DNA of 64,000 nucleotides from Pelomonas sp963422775 (GTDB lineage Bacteria > Pseudomonadota > Gammaproteobacteria > Burkholderiales > Burkholderiaceae_C). The position numbers were made by a program, and so were the translations under genes. The notes under the pieces were generated by a model. It did no database searches. It worked only from the letters and a program-made list of their open reading frames with translations, and was not told where the DNA came from. The first letter of the stretch is position 1; each line of letters begins with the position of its first letter. Shown here one piece after another: positions 38,307-46,493 of the stretch. The stretch lies in contig CAUJSJ030000032.1 in NCBI GenBank assembly GCA_963422775.4, positions 98,393-162,392 of the forward strand. Reading direction: 5' to 3'.

Positions 38307-38797
38307 GAGGGAATCCTTTATCGAAAAATGACGGGCAAATGCGCGGCAGCAACCCGGGAAATCTGGGCCCGAGCCAGCGCATCGTGCGTTGCTTCAGTGG
38401 GTGTAGTTCGTCCCTGCCGGTCCAATGCCAGGCCAGTGTTTCGGCTTGGTCCCCGGTTGCATTGCTGCGGTGGCCAAGCCACTGCAAACAGCGATTCCGA
38501 GGGGATGGTCATGGGGTCGACTGGCTCAGCAGGATATCACGAAGGGACACTATATCTATGGCCCGCAGGCTCCTCAAGCACTACCGCTAGTGTCAAACCC
38601 TGGCCGCAGCTTCACTGGAAAAACGCCCGGCACGCGCCTTTGCCCGATCAGATCGGGCCTCGGGGCGGATGACCCGCATCAGCATTGGGCTGCAGGGCCG
38701 AATCAGGTCGCCAGGCCGCGCCGATGCTGCATCTGGGCAGGCGAACAACAGCCTTGCTGCGTATTCAAGCAGGGCAAATCCCGAGGGGGCTTTTCGT
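38307..38797. other. nrdA leader and promoter region, no gene
   Basis: Some 490 bases between nrdA and the pilR stop. It holds a 5' leader of about 235 bases for nrdA, its promoter with NrdR boxes, and a small palindrome (GCCCGATC / GATCGGGC, near 38642) on the pilR side that may contribute to termination. No gene or known riboswitch was recognised. Confidence 0.6.
38547..38593 (-). promoter_or_regulatory. Tandem NrdR boxes over the nrdA promoter
   Basis: Two 16-base boxes start 31 bases apart: ACACTATATCTATGGC (38547-38562) and GCACTACCGCTAGTGT (38578-38593). They match the known NrdR consensus (ACAC-W-ATATAT-W-GTGT type) at 12 and 11 positions, with the outer CACTA/TAGTG best kept. The spacing is the three-helical-turn distance typical of NrdR. 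On the minus strand a promoter overlaps them: TTGAGG, 17 bases, TATAGT. Repression by NrdR when dATP/ATP is bound is expected from the family. Confidence 0.8.
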
Positions 38798-40258
38798 TCA
38801 ACTGTCACCCGCCGAGATCGCCAACCGCGCCATGCGGTAGCGGATCTGGCGCAGCGACAAGCCCAGGCTGGCCGCCGCAGCCGTGCGATTGAAGCGGTGC
38901 TGCTCCAGCGCCCGCAGCAGGATGGCGCGCTCGACCTCGTCGAGGTAGCGCGCCAGGTCGCTGGGCAATTGCTCCGGCAGCGACAGCGCCTCGGCCACCG
39001 GCCCACCGGCCAAGGGCGGCTGCAGCGCGGCAAACTGCGACTCGCTGCGGCCCTCGTCAAGCAGGGTGTCAGGCAGACCCAGGTCGTCGGCGTCTATCCA
39101 CTCGCCGCCGGCAAGGGCCAGCGCACGGTGCAGCAGGTTCTCCAACTCGCGCACATTGCCCGGGAAGGCATAGCGCGACAAGGTCTGCAATGCCCGCTGC
39201 GTCAGCCGCGGCGCGGGTGACACGCCAGCGTCCTGCGCGATGCGCACCAGCACACGGGTGCTGATCAAGCCCAGGTCTTCCAGCCGCTCGCGCAGCGGCG
39301 GCACGCGGATCTGGATGACGTTGAGGCGGTAGAACAAGTCCTGGCGGAAGCGCCCGCCTGCCACCTCGGCGCCCAGATCCTTGTGCGTCGCGCTGAGGAT
39401 GCGCACGTTGACCGGCGTCTCGGCCGTGGCACCGACCGGCCGCACCGAGCGTTCCTGGATGACCCGCAGCAGCTTGCTCTGCATGGCCAGCGGCAGGTCG
39501 CCGATCTCGTCCAGGAACAGCGTGCCGCCGTCGGCCGCCTGGAAGAAGCCTTCGCGGTCCTCGTTGGCGCCGGTGAAGGCGCCCTTGCGGTAGCCGAAGA
39601 ACTCGGCCTCCAGCAGGTTCTCGGGAATGGCGCCGCAATTGACGGCGACGAAGCGAGCCTCGACACGCGTGCCGTGGTCGTGGATGGCGCGTGCGACCAG
39701 CTCCTTGCCCGTGCCCGACTCACCCTGCACCAGCACCGGCGCCATGCTGCGCGCCACCTTGTCGATCAGCGAGCGCACCGCGCGGATGGCCGGCGACTCA
39801 CCAACGAGGCGCAGCGCCGTCGCAGGCGCCACCGCCTCTTCGGCCTGGGCGACCGGCATCGGCTCGGCCACCCGCGCCGCGGGTTGCCGCCCCAGCGCCG
39901 AGCCGACGACGAGGCGGAACTGGCGCAGGTCCACCGGCTTGGTGAGGTAGTCGAAGGCGCCAGCCTTCAGCGCCTCGACGGCGTTCTCGGCCGAGCCAAA
40001 AGCGGTGATGACGATGGCCTTCTCCGGCCTGCCAGCCTGCTCCAGCCAGCGCAGCAGCGACAGGCCCGAGCCGTCGGGCAGCCTCATGTCGGTGATGACG
40101 GCGCTGTAGGCGCCGGCCTGCAAATGCTCAAGCGCCTCGGCGACGGAGCCGGCGCTGTCGATCTCATAGCCCTCGCGCAGCAGCGTCAGCTCGTAGAGCG
40201 TGCGCAGATCGGGCTCGTCGTCGACGACCAGCAGTCGCGGGGGCGTGGCAGGAGTCAT
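38798..40258 (-). CDS. pilR: Sigma-54-dependent response regulator, PilR-like
   Basis: A 486-residue NtrC-family activator. Receiver: LLVVDDEPDLRTLYE, phospho-acceptor in AVITDMRLPDGSG, Lys in DYLTKPVDL. The AAA+ domain has Walker A GESGTGKELVARAIH, the sigma54 loop FFGYRKGAFTGANEDREGFF, and Walker B GGTLFLDEIGDLP. A Fis-type HTH ends the protein (FNRTAAAASLGLSLRQIRYR). It would activate sigma54 promoters, classically pilA. Start MTPATPPRLL at 40258 overlaps the pilS stop by 4 bases. No pilin gene is in the window. Confidence 0.92.
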   Translation of the reverse strand: MTPATPPRLLVVDDEPDLRTLYELTLLREGYEIDSAGSVAEALEHLQAGAYSAVITDMRLPDGSGLSLLRWLEQAGRPEKAIVITAFGSAENAVEALKAGAFDYLTKPVDLRQFRLVVGSALGRQPAARVAEPMPVAQAEEAVAPATALRLVGESPAIRAVRSLIDKVARSMAPVLVQGESGTGKELVARAIHDHGTRVEARFVAVNCGAIPENLLEAEFFGYRKGAFTGANEDREGFFQAADGGTLFLDEIGDLPLAMQSKLLRVIQERSVRPVGATAETPVNVRILSATHKDLGAEVAGGRFRQDLFYRLNVIQIRVPPLRERLEDLGLISTRVLVRIAQDAGVSPAPRLTQRALQTLSRYAFPGNVRELENLLHRALALAGGEWIDADDLGLPDTLLDEGRSESQFAALQPPLAGGPVAEALSLPEQLPSDLARYLDEVERAILLRALEQHRFNRTAAAASLGLSLRQIRYRMARLAISAGDS

Positions 40259-41943
40259 GCGGATTCGGGTGTGCGCAGTCGAACGCTGAAGTCGTTGGCG
40301 GCCGCGTCGGGTGAGCGGCGGTAATCGATGCTGGCGCCGTGGCGCTCGCACAGCTCACGGCAAATATAGAGGCCCAGGCCCGAACCGCGGCTGCGCGTCG
40401 AAAAGAAGGGCTCGAACAGATGGCGCTCGATCTCCGGCGGCACCGGCGGGCCGGCGCTGCGCACCACCAGGTCCAGCGCGTCGCCGTGCCGGTCCAGCGC
40501 GACCAGGATCGCACCGGCGCCCGGGTCGGCGTGGCGATGCGCGTTGTCCAGCAGGTTGACGAGGACACGGCGCAGATGCTCGGCGTCGAAGAGGCCCGCC
40601 AGGCCAGGTGCCGCGATCTGCAGCTGGAAGCGACTCTGCTCGCCCGGTGCGACGCCGTTGACCAGGGCCCAGTCCTCGCAGGTCTCCCGGACCAGGGCGC
40701 TGACATCCAGCACCTGGGTGTCGGGCTGCACGCCCGGCGCCAGCTCGCTCACGTCATCGACCAGGCGCTTGAGCCGCTGCACATTGGAAGCCACCATCCT
40801 CGTCAGCTGCTCGGCTCGCGTGCCGCTGACGTCCTCGGCCAGCAGCGCATTGGCCTGGGCGATGGCCGCCAACGGATTGCGGATCTCGTGCGCGATGCCG
40901 GCCGACACCCGGCCCATCGCGGCCAGCTTCTCCTGGCGGGTGCGGGCCAGCAGCTCACGGTTGTCCTCCACGAACAGCACGCACAGCTCCTCGCTGCCTT
41001 CGCGCTGACGCGTGAAGCGCAGCCGCAGGCGCAGGCTGCGGCTCGCGCCGCTGGCCAACGGCAGCGCCACGTCGACCTCGGCGCCCACGCCCCCGGCGCC
41101 GCCCGCATAAGCACCCTCCAGCGCCAGCACCAGCGGCTGCCAGTCGGCCCGACCGCGCAGCTGCCAGCTCAGCTCGCCGCTGGCCGCACCGAGCAGCGCG
41201 CGCGACGCCGGGTTCATCGCCCGCACGCGGCCGCGCCGGTCGACGACGAGCACGCCCTCCTGCATCTCGTCGATGACGAGGCGGTTCAGCAGCTCCTGCT
41301 GGCGGGCCAGCGCCAGGCTGCCGCGCGCCGCTTTCTCTTCGCGAGCCAAACGCGCGCTCAGCTCGCCGGCCAGCAGGCTGACCGCGAACAGGCCGCTGCC
41401 CACCAGGCCGGCCTGCGTCGTCTTCAGGCCGACGTCCAGGCCGGCCAGCAGCGACCAGGCCGCCGCGCCCAGCAGGCCCAGCGTCGCCATCGCAGCCGTT
41501 GCCAGCGCCAGCAGACGCGGGCACAGCACGGCCGACATCAGCACCGGCATGACGAAGAGGGCGCCGTAGTTCACCCCACTCGGATCCAGCGCGTGAAGCA
41601 CGCCGAACAGGATCAGATCCACGCCGATCGCGCTCCACCAGTGCGGGCTGCTGATGCGCGCCAGGCTGCGCGCCGACGCACCACGGCGCAACTGAGGCAG
41701 CAACCACAGCGCCACCGCGGCCACGGCGTAGGAGGCGCTCAAGCCCAGTGTGGAGCGTGCTGGCGGCGTCGACAGGGCTGCGGCGATCAGCTGGGCCGCA
41801 ATCAGCGCCAGGCCCAGCGCCGCGCGCGCGGCGAGGAAGGCGCGGTACAGGCGTTCGAAGCTGGCGCTGCTCTCGGCCGGCTCGGACGGCGGGGAGTCGA
41901 CGAACCAGCTGCCCTCGCCGCTCAGGCCGCTCGGACCGCTCAC
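40255..41943 (-). CDS. pilS: Sensor histidine kinase, PilS-like
   Basis: About 562 residues. The N-terminal half has several hydrophobic helices (GLALIAAQLIAAAL, AVAAVALWLLPQL, FVMPVLMSAVLC, LFAVSLLAGELSA), i.e. a multi-pass membrane sensor, then a PAS-like region. The kinase core has an H box AGIAHEIRNPLAAIAQANAL, N box VLVNLLDNAHRHAD and G box FFSTRSRGSGLGLYICREL. It would phosphorylate PilR. The start is uncertain: GTG at 41943, or TTG at 41949 overlapping the previous stop as TTGA. Order and overlap with pilR support the PilS call. Confidence 0.9.
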   Translation of the reverse strand: MSGPSGLSGEGSWFVDSPPSEPAESSASFERLYRAFLAARAALGLALIAAQLIAAALSTPPARSTLGLSASYAVAAVALWLLPQLRRGASARSLARISSPHWWSAIGVDLILFGVLHALDPSGVNYGALFVMPVLMSAVLCPRLLALATAAMATLGLLGAAAWSLLAGLDVGLKTTQAGLVGSGLFAVSLLAGELSARLAREEKAARGSLALARQQELLNRLVIDEMQEGVLVVDRRGRVRAMNPASRALLGAASGELSWQLRGRADWQPLVLALEGAYAGGAGGVGAEVDVALPLASGASRSLRLRLRFTRQREGSEELCVLFVEDNRELLARTRQEKLAAMGRVSAGIAHEIRNPLAAIAQANALLAEDVSGTRAEQLTRMVASNVQRLKRLVDDVSELAPGVQPDTQVLDVSALVRETCEDWALVNGVAPGEQSRFQLQIAAPGLAGLFDAEHLRRVLVNLLDNAHRHADPGAGAILVALDRHGDALDLVVRSAGPPVPPEIERHLFEPFFSTRSRGSGLGLYICRELCERHGASIDYRRSPDAAANDFSVRLRTPESA

Positions 41944-41945
41944 GC

Positions 41946-42188
41946 TCAAGCCTGGCCCTGCCGGGCCTCGAAGCTGGCCCGATGCGCTGCGCTGCAAAAC
42001 ACGCCGCCCTTGCCGGGCAGCGTCTCGTCCGCCGGCAGGTGCATGCCGCACTCCGCGCAGCGCAGCATGGCCTGGGGTTGCACGGGTGGTGCCGGCGAGC
42101 GCAACTCGGGCTCACGCGGCTTGGCGCGTCTGAACCCGAGCACGAAGAACAGCCCGGCCAGCAGCACCAGCAGCAGCAAATACTTCAA
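41946..42188 (-). CDS. PP0621-family small membrane protein with zinc-finger-like tail
   Basis: An 80-residue protein starting at TTG (KYLLLLVLLAGLFFVLGFRR after the first residue), a single N-terminal membrane helix. The cytoplasmic tail has MLRCAECGMHLPADE and FCSAAHRASF, a four-ligand Cys/His pattern likely to bind zinc. The start is fixed by a TTGA overlap with the stop of the upstream gene. The family is widespread in pseudomonads and Burkholderiales; function unknown. It lies between the YpjD-type gene and pilS in one run. Confidence 0.85.
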   Translation of the reverse strand: MKYLLLLVLLAGLFFVLGFRRAKPREPELRSPAPPVQPQAMLRCAECGMHLPADETLPGKGGVFCSAAHRASFEARQGQA

Positions 42189-43060
42189 GCCCCGCCCCCG
42201 TTGATCGACCGCTGCAGGATGACCTCCAGCACAAAGCGAGAGCCGGCATAGGACAGCAGCAGCAAGGCCGCGCCCGAGTAAAGCCAGCGCGTTGCGCGCC
42301 GGCCGCGCCAGCCATAGATGCGCCGACCCACGAGCAGGCCGGTCAGCACCAGCCAGCCCAGCACGGCCAGCAGATTCTTGTGGTCCCAGCGCCAGGTCGG
42401 CGTGAACCACCAGCCCAGGAAGATGGCCAGCGACAGCACGCCCACGCCCGCGGCCACGAACTGGAAGGTCAGCCTCTCCAGCTGCAGCAACGGCAGGCCG
42501 CCGGGCGTGGCCTGCTTCTGGCGCAGCCGCGTCTCGGCGCGGTTCATCAGCGCCGCATGCAGCACGGCGACGCCGAAGAGCCCGTAGGACGCCAGACCCA
42601 GCACCCAGTGCAGCGGCGCCCAGGGCGAGGCCGCCAGCGGCCGGCTCTCGCCGGGGAAGACCCAGGCGAGCAATACAGCCGCCGCGGCCAGCCAGGCCAG
42701 CACGCGCCGCACGCTGTGCAGCGGCAGGAAGCGGCTCTCGATCAGATAGACGGTCAGCACCAGCCAGGTCGTCATCGACAGTGCCGGCGCGAAACCGAAG
42801 CGCGCGCCGGGTGTGACCAGGCCGTAGCCGCTGATGTCGATAAACAGGGCAGCGAATTGCGCCGTCCAGGCCAGCGCCATGGGCGGCACCGAGCGCAGCG
42901 GGCGGCGCACGACCGCGTCGCCCTCGCTGCGGTGGGCGCGCAGCAATCCGACCCAGACATAGCCCAGCAAGGCCAGGCCGCTGGCGATGGCCAGAGTCAG
43001 GCCAGGCTCGACGGCTCCGGTCACGGCGGCGTCTCCCAGGGGAGCGGGCGATAAACTCAT
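42185..43060 (-). CDS. Cytochrome c assembly-type membrane protein (CcsA/YpjD family)
   Basis: A 291-residue multi-pass membrane protein with about eight helices. The CcsA/CcmC family stretch is PLHWVLGLASYGLFGVAVLH and, later, GWWFTPTWRWDHKNLLAVLGW; the WWFTPTWRWDHKN run resembles the haem-handling WWxxxxWxWD motif. Family members handle haem for c-type cytochromes; YpjD itself is uncharacterised and often adjacent to ffh, as here. It is divergent from ffh with 55 bases between starts. Confidence 0.87.
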   Translation of the reverse strand: MSLSPAPLGDAAVTGAVEPGLTLAIASGLALLGYVWVGLLRAHRSEGDAVVRRPLRSVPPMALAWTAQFAALFIDISGYGLVTPGARFGFAPALSMTTWLVLTVYLIESRFLPLHSVRRVLAWLAAAAVLLAWVFPGESRPLAASPWAPLHWVLGLASYGLFGVAVLHAALMNRAETRLRQKQATPGGLPLLQLERLTFQFVAAGVGVLSLAIFLGWWFTPTWRWDHKNLLAVLGWLVLTGLLVGRRIYGWRGRRATRWLYSGAALLLLSYAGSRFVLEVILQRSINGGGA

Positions 43061-43115
43061 GGCTGCAGTGTACTTTTGGGTGTCGCGCGTTCTGCCGGTT
43101 CCACCCTCCCCAACA

Positions 43116-44495
43116 ATGGCTTCCAACCTCACCGACCGCCTGAGCCGCCTCGTCAAGACGATGCGCGGCCAGGCCCGCATCACCGAGAGCAATGTGCAGG
43201 ACATGTTGCGCGAGGTGCGCATGGCCTTGCTCGAAGCCGACGTGGCCCTGCCCGTGGTGCGCGACTTCATCGCCCGCGTGAAGGAGAAGGCACTTGGCCA
43301 GGAGGTGGTCGGCTCGCTGAACCCGGGCCAGGTGCTGGTCTCGGTCGTCCACAAGGAACTCGCCGCGACCATGGGCGAAGGCGTGGCCGACATCAACCTC
43401 GCCGCCCAGCCGCCCGCCGTCATCCTGATGGCCGGCCTGCAGGGCGCCGGCAAGACGACGACGACCGCCAAGCTGGCCAAGCACCTGATCGAGAAGCGCA
43501 AGAAGAAGGTGCTGACGGTCAGCGCCGACGTCTACCGCCCGGCCGCCATCGAGCAGCTGAAGACGGTGACCAAGCAGGCCGGCGCCGAGTGGTTCGAGTC
43601 CACGCCCGACCAGAAGCCCCGTGACATCGCGCTGGCGGCGCTGGACTACGCCAAGCGCCACTACATCGACGTGCTGCTGGTCGACACAGCCGGGCGCCTG
43701 GCCATCGACGAAGCGCTGATGGCCGAGATCAAGGACCTGCACGCGGTGCTGAACCCGGTCGAGACACTGTTCGTCGTCGACGCGATGCAGGGCCAGGACG
43801 CGATCAACACGGCCAAGGCCTTCAAGGAGGCCTTGCCGCTGACCGGTATCGTGCTGACCAAGCTCGATGGCGACTCGCGTGGCGGCGCCGCGCTGTCGGT
43901 GCGACAGATCACTGGCGCGCCGATCAAGTTCGCCGGCGTGTCAGAAAAGATCGACGGGCTGGAGGTCTTCGACGCCGAGCGCCACGCCGGCCGCGTGCTC
44001 GGCATGGGCGACATCGTGGCCCTCGTCGAGCAGGTCACGCAGAACATCGACATGGCCGGCGCCCAGGCCATGGCCGACAAGCTCAAGAGCGGCAGCGGCT
44101 TCGACCTGAACGACTTCCTGCAGCAGATTGCGCAGATGAAGAAGATGGGCGGCCTTGGCGGCCTGATGGACAAGCTGCCGCAGAACATGATGGGCAACAA
44201 GCAGCCCGGCCAGGCCGACATGGACCGTGCCGAGCGCGACATGAAGCGCATGGAAGGCATCCTGCGCTCGATGAGCGCCAAGGAGCGCTCGCACCCGGCG
44301 CTGCTGATGGACGGCAAGAGCAAGGCCAGCCGCAAGCGCCGCATCGCCACCGGTGCCGGCGTGCAGATCCAGGACGTCAACCGCCTGCTGAATCAGTTCG
44401 ACCAGATGCGGCAGATGATGAAGAAGATGAAGGGTGGCGGCCTCATGAAGATGATGAAGCGCATGGGCGGCATGAAGGGTTTGCCCGGCATGTGA
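43116..44495 (+). CDS. ffh: Signal recognition particle protein Ffh
   Basis: A 459-residue SRP GTPase. N domain MASNLTDRLSRLVKTMRG; G domain with P-loop GLQGAGKTTTTAKLAKHL, DVYRPAAIEQL, VDTAGRLAIDEALM and TKLDGDSRGGAAL. The M domain is Met-rich (MKKMKGGGLMKMMKRMGGMK) and binds 4.5S RNA and signal peptides. It pairs with FtsY, encoded 0.8 kb away. The ATG at 43116 gives the conserved N-terminus. Confidence 0.98.
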   Translation: MASNLTDRLSRLVKTMRGQARITESNVQDMLREVRMALLEADVALPVVRDFIARVKEKALGQEVVGSLNPGQVLVSVVHKELAATMGEGVADINLAAQPPAVILMAGLQGAGKTTTTAKLAKHLIEKRKKKVLTVSADVYRPAAIEQLKTVTKQAGAEWFESTPDQKPRDIALAALDYAKRHYIDVLLVDTAGRLAIDEALMAEIKDLHAVLNPVETLFVVDAMQGQDAINTAKAFKEALPLTGIVLTKLDGDSRGGAALSVRQITGAPIKFAGVSEKIDGLEVFDAERHAGRVLGMGDIVALVEQVTQNIDMAGAQAMADKLKSGSGFDLNDFLQQIAQMKKMGGLGGLMDKLPQNMMGNKQPGQADMDRAERDMKRMEGILRSMSAKERSHPALLMDGKSKASRKRRIATGAGVQIQDVNRLLNQFDQMRQMMKKMKGGGLMKMMKRMGGMKGLPGM

Positions 44496-44598
44496 CGGCC
44501 TGAACGCCCCGGGGGACACAAGTGGAAACACCTGACCCCCAGGTTGAAGGACCGCCGCGCATGGTCAAGGCGCGGCCCGGCGGCTACCGTCGCGCTCC

Positions 44599-45132
44599 AT
44601 GCTGAACCTCCACCTTCCCAGCGCCGTGGGCGCCTGGCTGAGCCGCCTGAAGAAGCAAGACGGCGTGCGCCCGAACGATGCCGGAGACACCGTGATGCAC
44701 TGGCCGCCCACCCCCACGCGGGTGCTGGCGAGCACGGAGCGCCACGCCCACAAATGCCTGGCACAAGCCCTGGCACTGGAGCATCCCAAAGGCTTCCTGC
44801 TTGCCCATGTGCCCCTGCACAAGCTGGTGCGCGTGCCGCGGCAGTATTCCTACCGTGAGTGGCTGTCGCGGACCGGCCTCCTGACGGCCGACTTTGCGCT
44901 GTGCGACGAACATGGCTATGTGCGCTCGGTCGTTGTCATGCCTGTGGCCGACGAGCAGCCCCGCCAGGCGCGCAAACGTGAGCGGCTGCTGCGGGTGCTG
45001 GCAGCGACGGAGCTGACCGTCACGCAGTGGGACCGCGATTGGCGCGGTGAGGATGGCGAGCGGCTGCGAGGCACGCTGTTCCCGAAGCCACGTGGCGCCG
45101 GCTACTACGCCGATACGCCGCACGCGCATTGA
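44599..45132 (+). CDS. DUF2726-like protein
   Basis: A 177-residue protein. The segment from RVLASTERHAHKCLAQAL to TADFALCDEHGYVRSVVVMP resembles the DUF2726 pattern of a helix, a 'vfpkVxLadlv'-like strand (AHVPLHKLVRVP) and an LDFvlcd strand, a possible nuclease-like fold. The usual acidic and Lys catalytic residues are only partly present. It stands alone between ffh and ftsY. Function unknown; family assignment is tentative. Confidence 0.6.
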   Translation: MLNLHLPSAVGAWLSRLKKQDGVRPNDAGDTVMHWPPTPTRVLASTERHAHKCLAQALALEHPKGFLLAHVPLHKLVRVPRQYSYREWLSRTGLLTADFALCDEHGYVRSVVVMPVADEQPRQARKRERLLRVLAATELTVTQWDRDWRGEDGERLRGTLFPKPRGAGYYADTPHAH

Positions 45133-45163
45133 AGCCCCTCGCCCAAGGATTACCTTGGTCGGT

Positions 45164-45248
45164 CCCCCGAGGGGACGGCGATGCTTGCCGGGTTTACCGG
45201 CAAGCACATCGCCTACGGCGGGCCGGCTTGGGAGCGGCCCGGCGCTCG
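45164..45248 (-). repeat. Interspersed palindromic intergenic repeat, copy 2
   Basis: The reverse complement of the element at 32984-33069 with about ten changes. It shares GGCGATGTGCTTGCCGGT and GCAAGCATCGCCGTCCCCT. It fills the gap between the convergent DUF2726-like gene and ftsY, so a terminator role for both is possible. Confidence 0.8.
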
Positions 45249-45259
45249 GCCCGCGAGGG

Positions 45260-46381
45260 TCACTCCAGCAACGCCCTTGCGAACTCGCGGGCGCTGAAGG
45301 TTTCGAGGTCTTCCAGCTTCTCGCCGACGCCGATGAAATAGACCGGTATCGGCCGCTCGCGCGCGATGGCCGCGAGCACGCCGCCCTTGGCGGTGCCGTC
45401 GAGCTTGGTGACGATCAGCCCGGTCAGGCCCAGCGCCTCATCGAAGGCCTTGACCTGGGTCAGCGCGTTCTGACCGGTGTTGCCGTCCACCACCAGCAGC
45501 ACCTCGTGCGGCGCGCCTTCCTGGGCCTTGTTGATGACGCGCTTGATCTTCTTCAGCTCTTCCATCAGGTGGATCTGCGTCGGCAGGCGGCCGGCGGTGT
45601 CGGCGATGACGACATCCACACCGCGCGCGCGGCCGGCGTTGACCGCGTCGAAGGACACGGCGGCCGGGTCGCCGCCCTCCTGGCTGATGATCTCGACCTT
45701 GGCGCGGTCGGCCCACACGCCCAGCTGCTCACGCGCCGCGGCGCGGAAGGTGTCGGCAGCGGCCAGCAAGACCTTCTGATCGGCCTCGGCGAGGTGGCGG
45801 GTCAGCTTGCCGATGCTGGTCGTCTTGCCCGCGCCGTTGACGCCGACGACCATCATCACGGTGGGCGTGTGGCGGCCCACTTCCAGGCCCTTTTCCAGCG
45901 GCGACAGCAACTCGGCCAGCGCGTCGATCAGCAGCGCGCGCACGGCCTGCGGGTCGCTGGCCTTGGCGTCCTTCACGCGGCGCTTCAGGTCGTCGAGCAG
46001 GAACTGCGTCGCCTTCACGCCGGTGTCGGCCAGCAGCAGGGCCTCTTCCAGCTCCTCGTAAAGCTGGTCGTCGATCTGCGTGCCAGTGAAAACGCCAGCG
46101 ATGCTGCTGCCGGTCTTGCGCAGGCCGGCGCGCAGGCGGTCGAGCCAGCTTTGGCGCGGCGGGGCGGCGGGTTCCGGCGCCGGTGCGGGCAGCGGAGCCA
46201 TGGGCCGAGGGGCAGGAGCGGCGGCGACCGGGGCAACCGCCGGGGCCGCAACAGGCTCTGGAGCGGGTGCCGTGGGCGGGGGCGGCGGGCTGGCCGGCTT
46301 GGTGACCCAGCCCTCGGGCAGCAGGACGGGGGCCGCGTCAGGCGCCGGGGCCGGCGCCGTCTTCTTGAAGAAACTGAACAT
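45260..46381 (-). CDS. ftsY: SRP receptor FtsY
   Basis: A 373-residue SRP-receptor GTPase. It starts MFSFFKKTAPAPAPDAAP, a short amphipathic membrane-targeting stretch followed by a Pro/Ala-rich (not acidic) A domain. NG domain: IDDQLYEELEEALLLADTG, P-loop GVNGAGKTTSIGKLTRHL, AADTFRAAAREQL, DTAGRLPTQIHLMEEL and TKLDGTAKGGVLAA. The ATG at 46390, three codons upstream, is an alternative start with a slightly better ribosome site. It is divergent from the GH43-GH35 gene. Confidence 0.97.
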   Translation of the reverse strand: MFSFFKKTAPAPAPDAAPVLLPEGWVTKPASPPPPPTAPAPEPVAAPAVAPVAAAPAPRPMAPLPAPAPEPAAPPRQSWLDRLRAGLRKTGSSIAGVFTGTQIDDQLYEELEEALLLADTGVKATQFLLDDLKRRVKDAKASDPQAVRALLIDALAELLSPLEKGLEVGRHTPTVMMVVGVNGAGKTTSIGKLTRHLAEADQKVLLAAADTFRAAAREQLGVWADRAKVEIISQEGGDPAAVSFDAVNAGRARGVDVVIADTAGRLPTQIHLMEELKKIKRVINKAQEGAPHEVLLVVDGNTGQNALTQVKAFDEALGLTGLIVTKLDGTAKGGVLAAIARERPIPVYFIGVGEKLEDLETFSAREFARALLE

Positions 46382-46493
46382 GGGGGCCATTCTCGCCGGC
46401 CCTCGTGATGGCCGCTTTCTCGCAAGCGCTTGATTTTTTGGCGGCAGGGAACGAGGTGACACTGATTCAGGCTCCCCGCACTCCCGGTCCGCT

